Shown: in pieces, positions 16,382 to 25,339 of the stretch
How the letters are laid out: every line of letters begins with the position of its first letter
How positions within the stretch are numbered: position 1 is the first letter of the stretch
DNA from: Halalkalicoccus subterraneus
Lineage (GTDB): Archaea; Halobacteriota; Halobacteria; Halobacteriales; Halalkalicoccaceae
Direction: 5' to 3'
Length of the DNA stretch: 64,000 bases
NCBI RefSeq assembly: GCF_003697815.1
Contig: NZ_RDQG01000005.1
Span: forward strand, 1-64,000
Made by a program: the position numbers and the translations under genes
Notes under the pieces: generated by a model
Databases searched by the model: none
Told to the model about the DNA's origin: nothing
The model's input: the letters and a program-made list of their open reading frames with translations, nothing else

Positions 16382-17728
16382 GTGAATCGTCGCATGAGGA
16401 GCGCCGTCGGTATCGGCCGTGACGTCGTCGAGGAGGTGCAGGAGAACGAAGCCACGTTCCTTGCGGCGAGCATCGCGTACTACGCCTTCGTCTCGCTCAT
16501 CCCGCTGTTGCTGTTCTGTTTCGTCGCCGTGAGCGCGATCGGAGGTCAGGAGCTCGCGGATCAGATCCTCAATCAGACGAGCAATTTCCTCGCACCCGCG
16601 GGCCAGGAGGCTATCGAGGGGGCGATCACTGGCGAGACGGGGCGGGGCGGGGCGACCCTCGCCGGCACGGGCGTGTTGCTGTGGAGCGCGCTGAAGCTGT
16701 TCAGGGGCCTCGATACCGCCTTCTCGATCGTCTACGATTCCGGTGGCGATAAGTCGATCATCGGACAGATCGTCAACGCCCTGATCGTCTTTCTCTCGAT
16801 CCTGATCGCGGTCCTGGGAATGCTCGCGCTCGGGACAGTCTTCGCGCTCGTCCCCGCGATCCCCTTCATCGGCTACGTCACGCCACTGTTCGCACTCATC
16901 GCGCTCTCAGTGGTCTTCCTCCCGATGTACTACTTCATGCCCGACGTCGACGGGTTGACCGTGCGCGACGCGATCCCGGGGACGATCCTTGCGGGCGCGG
17001 GGTGGGCGGCGCTGCACTCGGTGTTCGGGCTGTACGCCTCGAACGCCGGCCAGTACGAGGCCTACGGCGTGATCGGCGGGGTCCTCCTCTTGCTTACCTG
17101 GCTGTATATCGGCGGCGTTCTGATCATCCTCGGAGCCGTACTCAACTCAGTACTCATGAACCGCGACAACGACACGGACGGCGCAGGCGAAGAGACCAGC
17201 GAAACGACCACGCCGATCGCCGACGGAGAGGGCGCGCGCGCAGCGACGGACTCCGCGCGCGGCCCGAGCCCCGACATCGGCGACGAGACCGACGAGGCGA
17301 CCGACTCGACGCGAATAGCCGACGACGAGGCCGCCACCGGAAACCGCGGGCCCGCACCCGACGTCGTCGGCCTGCAGGACGAGGTGCGTTCGCTCAGAAG
17401 CGACCTCGACACCTTCCAGGCCGACATCGAGTCGAAAACCGTCGACAAGGACGACGTCGAATCCGACCTGAAGGGCTACGTCAGAAAGCGCATCAGGCGG
17501 GGCCATGCCACCGGATGGGGGCCGTACCTCGTCCTGCTCTACGGGACGATCATGACGCTTGGGGCCTTCTTCTTCCTCTCGGGCGGCTGGGCCATCGCCG
17601 CGATGCTCGTTCTCTGGCTCTCGACGCTCGGGCTGTACGTCGTGATGGTCACGATCGGGACCGGGCTGGGCGTACTCGGCTTCCCCGGTCGGGTCAACGA
17701 CGCGATCCGCAACTGGCGCGGGAACTAA
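16382..17728 (+). CDS. YihY/BrkB-type membrane protein with cytoplasmic acidic loop
   Basis: The 448-residue protein begins with the YihY core: ENEATFLAASIAYYAFVSLIP, several transmembrane helices, GVLLWSALKLFRGLDTAF, and GVLLLLTWLYIGGVLIILGA to about residue 255. A long acidic, Ala/Asp/Thr-rich linker follows (about 260-360) and then two more helices (LVLLYGTIMTLGAFFFLSGGW, AMLVLWLSTLGLYVVMV). The family is a putative transporter or membrane-shaping protein; it is no longer regarded as an RNase. The GTG at 16382 sits about 27 nt after TATTTG, fitting a leaderless mRNA; an ATG at 16394 is the alternative. Confidence 0.85.
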   Translation: MNRRMRSAVGIGRDVVEEVQENEATFLAASIAYYAFVSLIPLLLFCFVAVSAIGGQELADQILNQTSNFLAPAGQEAIEGAITGETGRGGATLAGTGVLLWSALKLFRGLDTAFSIVYDSGGDKSIIGQIVNALIVFLSILIAVLGMLALGTVFALVPAIPFIGYVTPLFALIALSVVFLPMYYFMPDVDGLTVRDAIPGTILAGAGWAALHSVFGLYASNAGQYEAYGVIGGVLLLLTWLYIGGVLIILGAVLNSVLMNRDNDTDGAGEETSETTTPIADGEGARAATDSARGPSPDIGDETDEATDSTRIADDEAATGNRGPAPDVVGLQDEVRSLRSDLDTFQADIESKTVDKDDVESDLKGYVRKRIRRGHATGWGPYLVLLYGTIMTLGAFFFLSGGWAIAAMLVLWLSTLGLYVVMVTIGTGLGVLGFPGRVNDAIRNWRGN

Positions 17729-17821
17729 ACGAACGAGTTCGTAACGATACGACGGGACGAACAGGGGCAACGCAATTCGGCGTACTCGCTACGGATCGAT
17801 GTCGACGAGCGGCCCGCGGAT

Positions 17822-17828
17822 AAAAAAA
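17822..17828 (-). terminator. T-run terminator after glnA
   Basis: Seven consecutive A on the plus strand give T7 on the minus strand, 15 nt past the glnA stop. Archaeal polymerases terminate at such U-runs without needing a hairpin. The converging YihY gene ends about 95 bp away. Confidence 0.6.
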
Positions 17829-17842
17829 CGGCAGCTATCGAC

Positions 17843-19189
17843 TCAGAACTTCTCGAGGTACCGGTCGGTTTCCCAGCTGCTGACGTGGGTCTTGTAGTCG
17901 GCGTAGTCGGCACGTTTCGCCTGAAGGAACTTCTCGGTGACGTGCTCGCCGAGCGCCTCGGTGATCACTTCGTCGGCCTCCAGTGCGTCTGCCGCGCGTT
18001 CGAGGTTCGGCGGGAGCGTCGTGATGCCGTACTCCTCACGTTTCTCGTCGTCGAACTCGTAGATGTCCTCGCGAACGGGCTCGCCCGGATCGGCGTCGTT
18101 CTCGATGCCGTGCAGGCCAGCGCCGATGATCGCCGCCAACGCCAAGTAGGGGTTACACGAGGGGTCGGGGTTGCGGATCTCGAAGCGAGCGCTGGTGCCC
18201 GCGGCGTCGGGGACGCGCACGAGCGCCGAGCGGTTCGTATCGGACCACGCGACGTAAACGGGCGCCTCGTAGCCCGGTACCAGCCGTTTGTAGGAGTTCA
18301 CCGTCGGGTTGGTGACCGCGGCGAACGCCTCGGCGTGGTTCAGGATGCCGCCCATGAACTTGTAGGCGAGTTCCGAGAGGTTGAACTCGTCATCGTCGTC
18401 GGCGAAGGCGTTGCCGTCCTCGTCGAACAGGCTGATGTGACTGTGCATCCCCGAGCCGTTGATCTCGGCGATCGGCTTGGGCATGAACGTCGCGTGTAGG
18501 TCGTTCTGTGCGGCGACCGCTCGGACCACCGAGCGGAAGGTCGCGATGTTGTCCGCGGCGTCCAGCGCGTCGTCGTACTTGAAGTTGATCTCGTGTTGGC
18601 CCTCTGCGACCTCGTGGTGGGAGGCCTCGATCTCGAAGCCCATGTCCTCCAGCGCGAAGATGATGTCCCGGCGCACGTCGCTCGCCAAGTCCTTGGGCGC
18701 GAGATCGAAGTAGCCGCCCTTGTCGTGGGGGATCGTCGTCGCGTTACCGTTCTCGTCGGTCTCGAAGAGGAAGAACTCGGGTTCGGGGCCGATCGAGGCC
18801 GTATAGCCCATTTCGTCGGCCTTCTCCAGAACGCTCTTTAAGACCTGTCGCGGGCCACCCGCAAAGGGCGTGCCGTCGGTGTGTGCGACGTCACAGATCA
18901 GGCGCGCACTCGCGACATCGCCGTCCGAGCGCCACGGGAGGACCTCGAACGTGGTCGGGTCGGGTTCGAGGCGCATGTCCGATTCCTGAATGCGAACGAA
19001 CCCCTCGATCGAGGAGCCGTCGAACCAGATCCCCTCGTCGAAGGCCTTCTCGGCCTGACTCGCGGGGATCGCGACGTTCTTGACTGTGCCGGTGATGTCG
19101 GTGAACTGTAAGCGCAGGAACTTCACGTTCTCGTCTTCGATGCGCTTCAGTACCGATTGTTCTTCAGATGTAAGGTTTCCGTTTGCCAT
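17843..19189 (-). CDS. glnA: glutamine synthetase type I
   Basis: The 448-residue enzyme has all expected motifs: [11 protein letters not shown] near the N-terminus, [10 protein letters not shown] (metal Glu residues), [13 protein letters not shown] (metal and substrate binding), and [18 protein letters not shown]. It makes glutamine from glutamate, ammonia and ATP and is the main ammonia-assimilating enzyme. The start [11 protein letters not shown] is chosen over a 19-codon upstream extension. An AT-rich TATTTTGG on the minus strand near 19228 can serve as the promoter. It is divergent from lrp, as in other haloarchaea, where Lrp controls glnA. Confidence 0.97.
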   Translation of the reverse strand: MANGNLTSEEQSVLKRIEDENVKFLRLQFTDITGTVKNVAIPASQAEKAFDEGIWFDGSSIEGFVRIQESDMRLEPDPTTFEVLPWRSDGDVASARLICDVAHTDGTPFAGGPRQVLKSVLEKADEMGYTASIGPEPEFFLFETDENGNATTIPHDKGGYFDLAPKDLASDVRRDIIFALEDMGFEIEASHHEVAEGQHEINFKYDDALDAADNIATFRSVVRAVAAQNDLHATFMPKPIAEINGSGMHSHISLFDEDGNAFADDDDEFNLSELAYKFMGGILNHAEAFAAVTNPTVNSYKRLVPGYEAPVYVAWSDTNRSALVRVPDAAGTSARFEIRNPDPSCNPYLALAAIIGAGLHGIENDADPGEPVREDIYEFDDEKREEYGITTLPPNLERAADALEADEVITEALGEHVTEKFLQAKRADYADYKTHVSSWETDRYLEKF

Positions 19190-19315
19190 CGTTCTCGACA
19201 GTCTCTCTGAACACAGTTGCCACCAAAATACTATCGCTCTACGCAAGTATTCCGTTCCCGAAATAGAACTGGATATTCGTAAACTTCTAATGGATGCAGT
19301 GGGTCAGTGGAACCG

Positions 19316-19774
19316 ATGACGTACGAAAATCTCGATTCGAAGTTGGTGAACGCGCTGCTGCACGACGGTCGTGCGAGCCTTCGCAGCCTCGCTGAGGATC
19401 TCGACGTCTCGGTGACGACCATCTCGAACCACCTCTCGGCCCTCGAAGAGGAGGGCGCGATCACCGGCTACACCCCGAAGATCGACTACGGGAGACTCGG
19501 ATACGACGTGACCGCGATCCTCCAACTCAAGGTCGAAGGGAACGCCCTACCGGACGTGACCGAACGCCTCGAGAACTCCGAACGGATGATCAGCGTCTAC
19601 GAGGTCACCGGCGACCACGACATCATCGCGATCGCGAAGTTCGAGGACACGGATGCCATGAACGAGGGGATCAAATCGCTCTTGGTGGACCCCGACATCC
19701 GCGAATCGAACACCAGCGTCGTGCTGAACGCCCCCATCGAGAACCGCCAGTTCCCCCTCGAACTCGAGGAATAA
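19316..19774 (+). CDS. lrp: Lrp/AsnC-family transcription regulator
   Basis: The 152-residue protein has an N-terminal winged helix ([38 protein letters not shown]) and a C-terminal RAM effector domain ([37 protein letters not shown]). It binds DNA as an oligomer and senses amino acids. It is divergent from glnA across a 126-bp intergenic region; in Halobacterium the Lrp next to glnA regulates glnA, so the same is likely here. The ATG at 19316 is favoured over an in-frame GTG 9 nt upstream. Confidence 0.9.
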   Translation: MTYENLDSKLVNALLHDGRASLRSLAEDLDVSVTTISNHLSALEEEGAITGYTPKIDYGRLGYDVTAILQLKVEGNALPDVTERLENSERMISVYEVTGDHDIIAIAKFEDTDAMNEGIKSLLVDPDIRESNTSVVLNAPIENRQFPLELEE

Positions 19775-19849
19775 GGACGGTTTCTGCGAGAACGCCCATT
19801 TCGAAACCGGCCCCTACCTACATGGCCGTCCGGTTCGTTCGCCAGAATC

Positions 19850-20146
19850 ATGAAAGGACTGGCGTTTCAAGCGGGGATCACCGCACTACTACTTGCGACC
19901 GTGGGGCTGCTTGCGCTCCTCGCACTGTTCCCGACGCTACCACTATCGACGTGTACCGAAGTTGCGTACACGATTTGGGATGCGCCCGGTCAACCGACGT
20001 TCTACGGTTTCGACGGGTCGTATCTCGTCTACACGCCGGACGGCGGGACGAACGAATGTACGACCGCCGCCGCCGTTCCGGGCGTGCCAGTTGTGCTGCT
20101 CGTACTCGGCGGACTGCTGGTCGCCGGCTCGGTGCTTCGGAAATAG
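19850..20146 (+). CDS. small membrane protein with two helices
   Basis: This 98-residue protein starts with a hydrophobic helix (GITALLLATVGLLALLALFP), has a loop of about 45 residues containing two Cys (STCTEVAY and TNECTTA), and ends with a second helix (GVPVVLLVLGGLLVAGSVL). The two Cys face outside if the N-terminus is inside and could form a disulfide. No family is recognised. It lies between lrp and the thermosome gene. Confidence 0.65.
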   Translation: MKGLAFQAGITALLLATVGLLALLALFPTLPLSTCTEVAYTIWDAPGQPTFYGFDGSYLVYTPDGGTNECTTAAAVPGVPVVLLVLGGLLVAGSVLRK

Positions 20147-20160
20147 GAGTCGACGGCCGG

Positions 20161-20333
20161 AACAGGTATGACGAACGATGGGAGTTTCTGGCTATACTCG
20201 GGCTCTTGCTTGAGGGGTGATCGCGTTCGCCTTCGTCGCCAGCGCGGTCCACGTCGGCGTGCTCCGGGCACTCGACGTCTGTTTTCGACGAGAACGAGGA
20301 CCGCTCTTTTCGAACGAGGATACGCGCCGCTGA
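20161..20333 (+). pseudogene. frameshifted small membrane protein
   Basis: Frame one reads NRYDERWEFLAILGLLLEG and ends at TGA 20218-20220. Shifting by one base in the GGGG run at 20214-20217 continues it as VIAFAFVASAVHVGVLRAL, DVCFRRERGPLFSNEDTRR, ending at TGA 20331. Adding one G restores a continuous hydrophobic protein. The first part also lacks an in-frame start, since the ATG at 20168 is in a third frame. It is either a decayed gene or carries two sequencing indels. The remaining 20147-20457 sequence holds nothing else except the hairpins below. Confidence 0.5.
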
Positions 20334-20412
20334 TCGGTCGGAAACGGAAAGAAATCGGTTCGACAGTGGTTGGTTAGTGATGAAGGCGTGTGGGCCTACT
20401 CCATATCGGCGG

Positions 20413-20461
20413 GCGAAGCAGAGCTTCGCTGCCTCCGTGAGACGAATTCCCTTCGTCTCAC
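20413..20461. repeat. two tandem inverted repeats at the 3' end of the thermosome gene
   Basis: The first hairpin is GCGAAGC-AGA-GCTTCGC at 20413-20429. The second has arms GTGAGACGAA and TTCGTCTCAC around TTCCC at 20437-20461. The second includes the thermosome stop codon (TGA, 20458-20460, minus strand), so it folds at the very end of that mRNA. It may protect or end the transcript. The design of two adjacent short hairpins matches the pair at 14724-14776. Confidence 0.7.
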
Positions 20462-22149
20462 ATAGCGCCGCCCATGCCGCCCATTCCGCCCATTCCGCCC
20501 ATTCCGCCGCCCATGCCGCCGCCGCCCGGGGGCATTTCGTCGTCGCCGCCGTCGTCGGCGTCGATCTGGCCGCCAGAGAGGTCGCCCGCGGCGATCACGT
20601 CGTCGATCCGGAGGATCATGACCGCGGCCTCGGTGGCGCTTTCGATGGCCTGCGTCTTCACGCGCAGCGGCTCGACGACGCCCTCCGCTTCCATGTCGAT
20701 GACGTCGCCGGTGTAGGCGTCCAGCCCGGCGTTCTGTGCGCCGCCGTCGTGCTGGCTACGCAGTTCGACCAGCGAGTCGATCGAATCGAGACCCGCGTTC
20801 TCCGCGAGCGTGCGCGGGTTGACCTCGAGTGCGTCCGCGAAGGCCTCGACTGCGAGCTGTTCGCGCCCGCCGACCGAGTCGGCGAAGTCACGCAGCGCGA
20901 GCGCGAGTTCGATCTCGGGCGCGCCGCCGCCGGGCAGGACCTGTCCGTCCTCGAGCGTGACGCGAACGACGCCAAGGGAGTCCTCGATGGCGCGCTCGAC
21001 CTCGTCGACGACGTGCTCGGTGCCGCCACGCAGGATCATGGTGACGCTCTTCGCCTCCTCGACGTCCTCGACGAAGATGCGCTGGTCGCCGCCGATGTCC
21101 TTCTGGGCGACGCTACCCGCAAAGCCGAGATCGTCCTCGTCGAGGTCGTCGACGCTGGAGACGACGTGGCCACCCGTCGAGCGCGCGAGCCGCGAGAGGT
21201 CCGAGTCCTTCGCTCGGCGCACGGCGATGATGCCCTCCTGTGCGAGGAAGTGCTGGGCCATGTCGTCGATGCCGCTGCCGACGAAGACGACGTCCGCGCC
21301 GACGTCCTTGATCTGCTGGACCATCTCCTCGAGCTGGGATTCCTCCTGGTCGAGGAACTGCTGGAGCTGGTCGGGGTCGGTGACGTTGACCTCGGCGTCG
21401 ACCTCGGTCTCCTTGACCTCGAGTGCGCCGTCGATCAGCGCGACGTTCGCGTCCTCGGCGAAGTAGGGCATGTTGTCGTGGACGCGCTCCTTGTCCACGA
21501 TGACGCCCTCGATGAGTTCGGATTCGCTGGTCGCGCCGCCGACGACCTTCTCGACTTTGACGTTCTCAGTGTCGATACCGTCCTCGTCGGCGACGGACTG
21601 AACGGCGTCGACGACGAGTTCCGCGAGCACGTCGCGGGCGTTTTCGGCACCTTTGCCCGTCATCGCGGTCGCGGCGATCTGGGTGAGGACCTCGGTGTCG
21701 TTCTCGTCGACATCGATCGCGATCTCCTCGAGGACCTCTTTGGCCTTCTCCGCGGCCTGTCGATACCCCTGTGCGAGCGTGGTCGCGTGGATGTCCTGAT
21801 CGAGCAGTTCCTCGGCCTGCTTCAGGAGCTCGCCCGCGACGACGACCGCGGAGGTGGTGCCGTCCGCGACCTCCTCCTCCTGGGTCTGGGCGACCTCGAC
21901 GATCATGTTCGCGGCGGGGTGCTCGATGTCCATCTCCTTGAGGATGGTGACGCCGTCGTTCGTGACGACGACCCCACCCGAGGAGTCGACGAGCATCTTG
22001 TCCATTCCTTTCGGACCGAGCGTGGTCCGTACGGACTCGGCAACGGCCTTGCCGGCCGAGATGTTCATCGACTGTGCGTCCCGTCCGGACGTGCGCTGAC
22101 TGTCGTCCGACATCACGATGAGGGGCTGGTTACCCATCTGCTGAGCCAT
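20458..22149 (-). CDS. thermosome subunit (type II chaperonin)
   Basis: The 563-residue protein is a full-length group II chaperonin. It has [18 protein letters not shown], the ATPase motif [17 protein letters not shown], and the C-terminal GGG(A)[14 protein letters not shown] region, and ends in a Gly-Met repeat tail ([13 protein letters not shown]...). It forms a double-ring folding machine in the cytoplasm. A strong TATA box lies 28-35 nt upstream of the ATG. The KH-protein gene lies upstream on the same strand, with 115 bp between. Confidence 0.97.
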   Translation of the reverse strand: MAQQMGNQPLIVMSDDSQRTSGRDAQSMNISAGKAVAESVRTTLGPKGMDKMLVDSSGGVVVTNDGVTILKEMDIEHPAANMIVEVAQTQEEEVADGTTSAVVVAGELLKQAEELLDQDIHATTLAQGYRQAAEKAKEVLEEIAIDVDENDTEVLTQIAATAMTGKGAENARDVLAELVVDAVQSVADEDGIDTENVKVEKVVGGATSESELIEGVIVDKERVHDNMPYFAEDANVALIDGALEVKETEVDAEVNVTDPDQLQQFLDQEESQLEEMVQQIKDVGADVVFVGSGIDDMAQHFLAQEGIIAVRRAKDSDLSRLARSTGGHVVSSVDDLDEDDLGFAGSVAQKDIGGDQRIFVEDVEEAKSVTMILRGGTEHVVDEVERAIEDSLGVVRVTLEDGQVLPGGGAPEIELALALRDFADSVGGREQLAVEAFADALEVNPRTLAENAGLDSIDSLVELRSQHDGGAQNAGLDAYTGDVIDMEAEGVVEPLRVKTQAIESATEAAVMILRIDDVIAAGDLSGGQIDADDGGDDEMPPGGGGMGGGMGGMGGMGGMGGAM

Positions 22150-22176
22150 GGTCAGGAGAACGATTGTTTGTGCTTC

Positions 22177-22184
22177 TATATAAA
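22177..22184 (-). promoter_or_regulatory. TATA box of the thermosome gene
   Basis: On the minus strand TTTATATA lies 28-35 nt before the ATG at 22149, which puts the transcription start a few nt upstream of the start codon. Haloarchaeal cct promoters are heat-inducible and have an extended TATA of this type. A second AT-rich element (TTTATATAC, plus strand 22257-22265) sits about 110 nt upstream next to the KH stop codon and may be an additional promoter. Confidence 0.7.
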
Positions 22185-22264
22185 CCCACTGGAAACAGCC
22201 AGCGTATCCGTGGGAACTGCTGTCCTCTCACGTTGTGACAGGTTACCGCACAGGTGTTTATATA

Positions 22265-22825
22265 CTACGCTGACTCTCCGCCGGAAAAGCGGTGGTAGCT
22301 GAGGTCCTCGCGCTTCTGTTCGTTGTGTTTGCGTTCGAGAAAGGAGTACGCCGCCCCGTGAGGGGCACCTTCCAGCAGCATCTCCGCCGCTTCGCGGACC
22401 ATCGAGACCTGCTCGGGCCGCCCGATGACGCCCATGGTCGAGCCGTAGATGACGACGTTCGCTCCCGAGAGTTCCTCCATGATCTGTCGGGTGCGCCCGC
22501 CCTCGCCGATGAGTCGTCCCTTCTTGCGCTGGAGGTCCTTCTTGTTGCGGGCAGCGGCGTCGATGTCGATGAGATCGAACAGCATCACGTCGTCCTCGAG
22601 CAGTTCGAGGGCGGCTTCGGGCGAGAACCCGCGGCCGATCGCACGAACGACCTCCGGTCCCTTGAGTCCGGTTACGGGGTCGCCGACGGTTTCGACCTGC
22701 ACTGCACCGTTCTCCGAGTCGACGTCGAGACGGACCTCCGCCCGGTCTTCGATCTCCCGGAGCGTCTCGCCGCCGGCACCGATCAGCACGCCGACGCGGT
22801 CCTGTGGAATCTTCACGTGGTTCAT
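22265..22825 (-). CDS. KH-domain RNA-binding protein (archaeal Pno1/Dim2-like)
   Basis: The 186-residue protein has two KH modules with GxxG loops: VGVLIGAGGETLREIEDRAEV near residue 15 and GRLIGEGGRTRQIMEELSGANVV near 105. This is the archaeal relative of eukaryotic Pno1, a small-subunit ribosome assembly factor. Rio1 kinase, another 40S maturation factor, is the next minus-strand gene upstream (24607 to 23753), and the two normally form a cluster. Here an aldolase gene on the opposite strand separates them. CTTAACG at about 22846-22853 on the minus strand fits a promoter. Confidence 0.92.
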   Translation of the reverse strand: MNHVKIPQDRVGVLIGAGGETLREIEDRAEVRLDVDSENGAVQVETVGDPVTGLKGPEVVRAIGRGFSPEAALELLEDDVMLFDLIDIDAAARNKKDLQRKKGRLIGEGGRTRQIMEELSGANVVIYGSTMGVIGRPEQVSMVREAAEMLLEGAPHGAAYSFLERKHNEQKREDLSYHRFSGGESA

Positions 22826-22945
22826 GGCAGTGCTACTGGCTCGATTACGTTAAGCGTTCGGCCATCGTACGACGCTGTGATACCGCCGTTTCACCGGCTA
22901 ACGGGCCGCACACTTATTCGGTGGATACGCGTATAGGAACACGAG

Positions 22946-23752
22946 ATGGCATCTGACTCCGCTGGTAACGACCGAGTACGGGGAAACGAACTGCGGGCGA
23001 CCGTCGAGGACGGCGGCGTCGCGCTAGGGGTGCTCGACGACCTCTACAGTCCGGAGATGGTCGAGATCTACGGCGATCTGGGCTTTGACTTCGTCTGGCA
23101 CGACCTCGAACACGCCGGCCCGTCGCCCCGCGACGCCGACGCGCTGGCGGGGCTGCTCCGGGCGGCCGACCTCGCGGGTACTGAACTCCTCGTCCGGGTC
23201 CCCTCGCCGGACCCGGCGACGATCCGCAAGGCGCTCGATACCGGGGTCAGAAACCTGTTCGTCTCGCACGTCGAGTCCGCAGAGGACGTCCGCCGGGCGG
23301 TCGAGGCCGCCCGCTTCGAGTACGACGGCGCGCCCGGAAAGCGGGGCTTCGCGAACCCGCGGGCGAGCCGCTGGGGCCGGGCGGAGGACTACGCCGCGAG
23401 CGAGGACCGCGAGACGATGATCGGTGTGACGATCGAGGAGCCGGCGGCCGTCGAGGGGATCGAGGAAATCCTCGCGGTACCTGAACTGGGGTTCGTCTTC
23501 CTCGGGCCGCTCGATCTGGCGGTGGCGATGGGCCACCCGGGCGAACCCGACCACCCCGAGGTACAGGAGGCCGTCGAGACGGTCGTGTCGGCCGCCCGCG
23601 AGGCGGACGTGGCGATCGGCGGGCTCGGCTTCGGTGAGGACGACGTCGCGGAGAAGATCGACGACGGCTATCAGATCCTGCATACGGGCTCGACGACCGC
23701 TGCCGCGGCGGGCGCGCTCGAGTCCTGGCCCGAGGAGTTCGGCGACCGCTGA
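22946..23752 (+). CDS. HpcH/HpaI-family aldolase
   Basis: This 268-residue TIM-barrel protein has FDFVWHDLEHAGPSPRD (catalytic His and Asp/Glu), LLVRVPSPDPATIRKALDTGVRNLFVSHVESAEDV, and LGFVFLGPLDLAVAMGHPGEPDHPEV, the class II 2-oxo acid aldolase signatures. It cleaves or forms 4-hydroxy-2-oxo acids with a divalent metal. Its physiological substrate is unknown. ACTTATTCGG at about 22911-22920 could be its TATA element. It sits between the KH and rio1 genes on the opposite strand, and its stop codon directly abuts the rio1 stop. Confidence 0.9.
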   Translation: MASDSAGNDRVRGNELRATVEDGGVALGVLDDLYSPEMVEIYGDLGFDFVWHDLEHAGPSPRDADALAGLLRAADLAGTELLVRVPSPDPATIRKALDTGVRNLFVSHVESAEDVRRAVEAARFEYDGAPGKRGFANPRASRWGRAEDYAASEDRETMIGVTIEEPAAVEGIEEILAVPELGFVFLGPLDLAVAMGHPGEPDHPEVQEAVETVVSAAREADVAIGGLGFGEDDVAEKIDDGYQILHTGSTTAAAAGALESWPEEFGDR

Positions 23753-24607
23753 CTACGACTCGCCGGTAACGAACACGTAGAGGTCGTCGGCATCGGTTTC
23801 GAGGCCCTGGCGCGCGAAGAAGTTCGCGACGTTCTCACAATCGCGCCGGAGGAACGCCTCGGAGTTGGGGTGATGCACCGTCACCGCCTGGCCCATGTCC
23901 AGAAAGACCAGTTGGCCGTCGTGGAAGACGATGTTGTACTCCGAGAGGTCGCCGTGGACGAGCCCGGCCTCGTCGAGCCGGCGCATGTACTCGCGGACGA
24001 CGTTGTAGGCGGTCTCGGGGTTCTCGATCTCGACCTCGTTCAGCCGTTTCGCGCGCTCGCCGTCGGTCGCGATGTACTCCATGACCAGTACGTTTCGCTC
24101 GACGGCGATCGGTTTCGGAACCCGCACGCCCGCCTTCCGTGCGCGCTCCAAATTCGCGTACTCCTTTCGGGTCCAGGCGAGCACGACCCGTTTCTTGTCG
24201 CCGCCCAGCTCCTCGAAGCGCGGGTCGCCGATGAGGTACTCGCGCATGTCCTTGAAGTCGCTGGCGTTGATCCGATAGACCTTCACCGCGACCTGCTCCT
24301 CGGCGCCCATCGCCTCGTAGACGTTCGCCTCCTTCCCGGTGGAAATCGGCCCGCCGAACGCCTGGAGGTGGCCGTGATGGACCAGCTGGTAGAGCGCCAG
24401 CAGCGTCGCCTCGTCGAAGACCGACGCCTCGACCTTGAACTGGTCGGCGTCCTTGATGCGTTCGCGAAACTGGTTGAACTCCCGGTCGCGCTTCCGGGCG
24501 ATACGGTCCTCCTCGGTGTCCGAGACGTCGATCTCCTCCCACTCGTCGCCGACCCCGTCTGCACCCTCCGGGTCGAGCAGCCCGAACTCGCCCTCGATGT
24601 CGCTCAT
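23753..24607 (-). CDS. rio1: RIO1-type serine protein kinase/ATPase
   Basis: The 284-residue protein has the RIO1 signatures ISTGKEANVYEA (flexible P-loop), VAVKVYR (ATP Lys), VHGDLSEYNIVF (catalytic Asp) and VFLDMGQAV (metal Asp). Rio1 acts in final maturation of the small ribosomal subunit. The acidic N-terminal stretch is haloarchaeal. It lies 45 nt downstream of urtE on the same strand, so it could be read through from the urea operon. A TATA-like CTTTTATC on the minus strand at about 24629-24637 suggests its own leaderless promoter. Confidence 0.96.
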   Translation of the reverse strand: MSDIEGEFGLLDPEGADGVGDEWEEIDVSDTEEDRIARKRDREFNQFRERIKDADQFKVEASVFDEATLLALYQLVHHGHLQAFGGPISTGKEANVYEAMGAEEQVAVKVYRINASDFKDMREYLIGDPRFEELGGDKKRVVLAWTRKEYANLERARKAGVRVPKPIAVERNVLVMEYIATDGERAKRLNEVEIENPETAYNVVREYMRRLDEAGLVHGDLSEYNIVFHDGQLVFLDMGQAVTVHHPNSEAFLRRDCENVANFFARQGLETDADDLYVFVTGES

Positions 24608-24652
24608 ACACCCCCTACAGCTGCCAGCGATAAAAGTCCGAGTCCGCCGCCG

Positions 24653-25339
24653 CTACACCGCGAGATGCGAGGCGACCGCCTCGCGCTCGACCGTCGAGAG
24701 CTCCTCGACGACCCGTCCCTTCTCCATGACGTAACAGCGCTCGGCGAGCGCGTCGATCACCGAGAGGTTCTGTTCGACGAACAGTACGGTGGTTCCGAGG
24801 TCGTCGCTGATGCGCCCGATCGTCCCGCTCATCTCGGAGACGATCGAGGGCTGGACCCCTTCCGAGGGTTCGTCGAGCAACAGGAGGTCGGGACCACCCA
24901 CGAGCGCCCGGCCGACCGCGAGCATCTGCTGTTGGCCGCCGCTCATCGTTCCGGCCGTCTGCTCGCGCCGTTCGTCGAGGATCGGAAAGTAGTCGTAGAC
25001 CGCGTCGTAACGCGGCTCGCTTCCCCCGTTGATCGACTCGCCCATCCGGAGGTTCTCCGCGACGGTCAGGGAGGGAAACACGTCCCGTCCCTGCGGGATG
25101 TAGCCCATGCCCCCGCGGGCGCGGGCGTCGGCCGGCTCGTCCGTCACGTCCCGGCCGTCGAATCGAATCGTCCCCGAGTCGGGTTCGAGAAGGCCGATGG
25201 CGCTCTTCATCAGCGTCGTCTTGCCCGCGCCGTTCTTCCCGATCACGCCTACGACCTCGCCGTCCCCGACTTCCAGGTCGACCCCGCGAAGGACGGGCGT
25301 CGAGTCGTAGGAGGCGTGGAGGTCCTCGATCGCGAGCAT
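24653..25339 (-). CDS. urtE: urea ABC transporter ATPase UrtE
   Basis: The 228-residue ABC ATPase has Walker A GKNGAGKTT, signature MSGGQQQMLAVGRALV, Walker B LLLLDEPSEG and the LivF-like tail. The five-gene order urtABCDE next to a urease operon identifies the substrate as urea. It is the last gene of the operon; its start overlaps the urtD stop by 1 nt. With UrtD it powers urea import through UrtBC. Confidence 0.92.
   Translation of the reverse strand: MLAIEDLHASYDSTPVLRGVDLEVGDGEVVGVIGKNGAGKTTLMKSAIGLLEPDSGTIRFDGRDVTDEPADARARGGMGYIPQGRDVFPSLTVAENLRMGESINGGSEPRYDAVYDYFPILDERREQTAGTMSGGQQQMLAVGRALVGGPDLLLLDEPSEGVQPSIVSEMSGTIGRISDDLGTTVLFVEQNLSVIDALAERCYVMEKGRVVEELSTVEREAVASHLAV

Noticed and set aside
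20461-20520. Short CCGCCCATT tandem repeats that might look like a CRISPR or microsatellite
   Set aside because: They encode the Gly-Gly-Met tail of the thermosome subunit.
20377-22302. A 641-codon open frame on the plus strand across the thermosome gene
   Set aside because: It is exactly antisense to a complete chaperonin gene; the high GC of codon position 3 opens such frames. It shows no domain.
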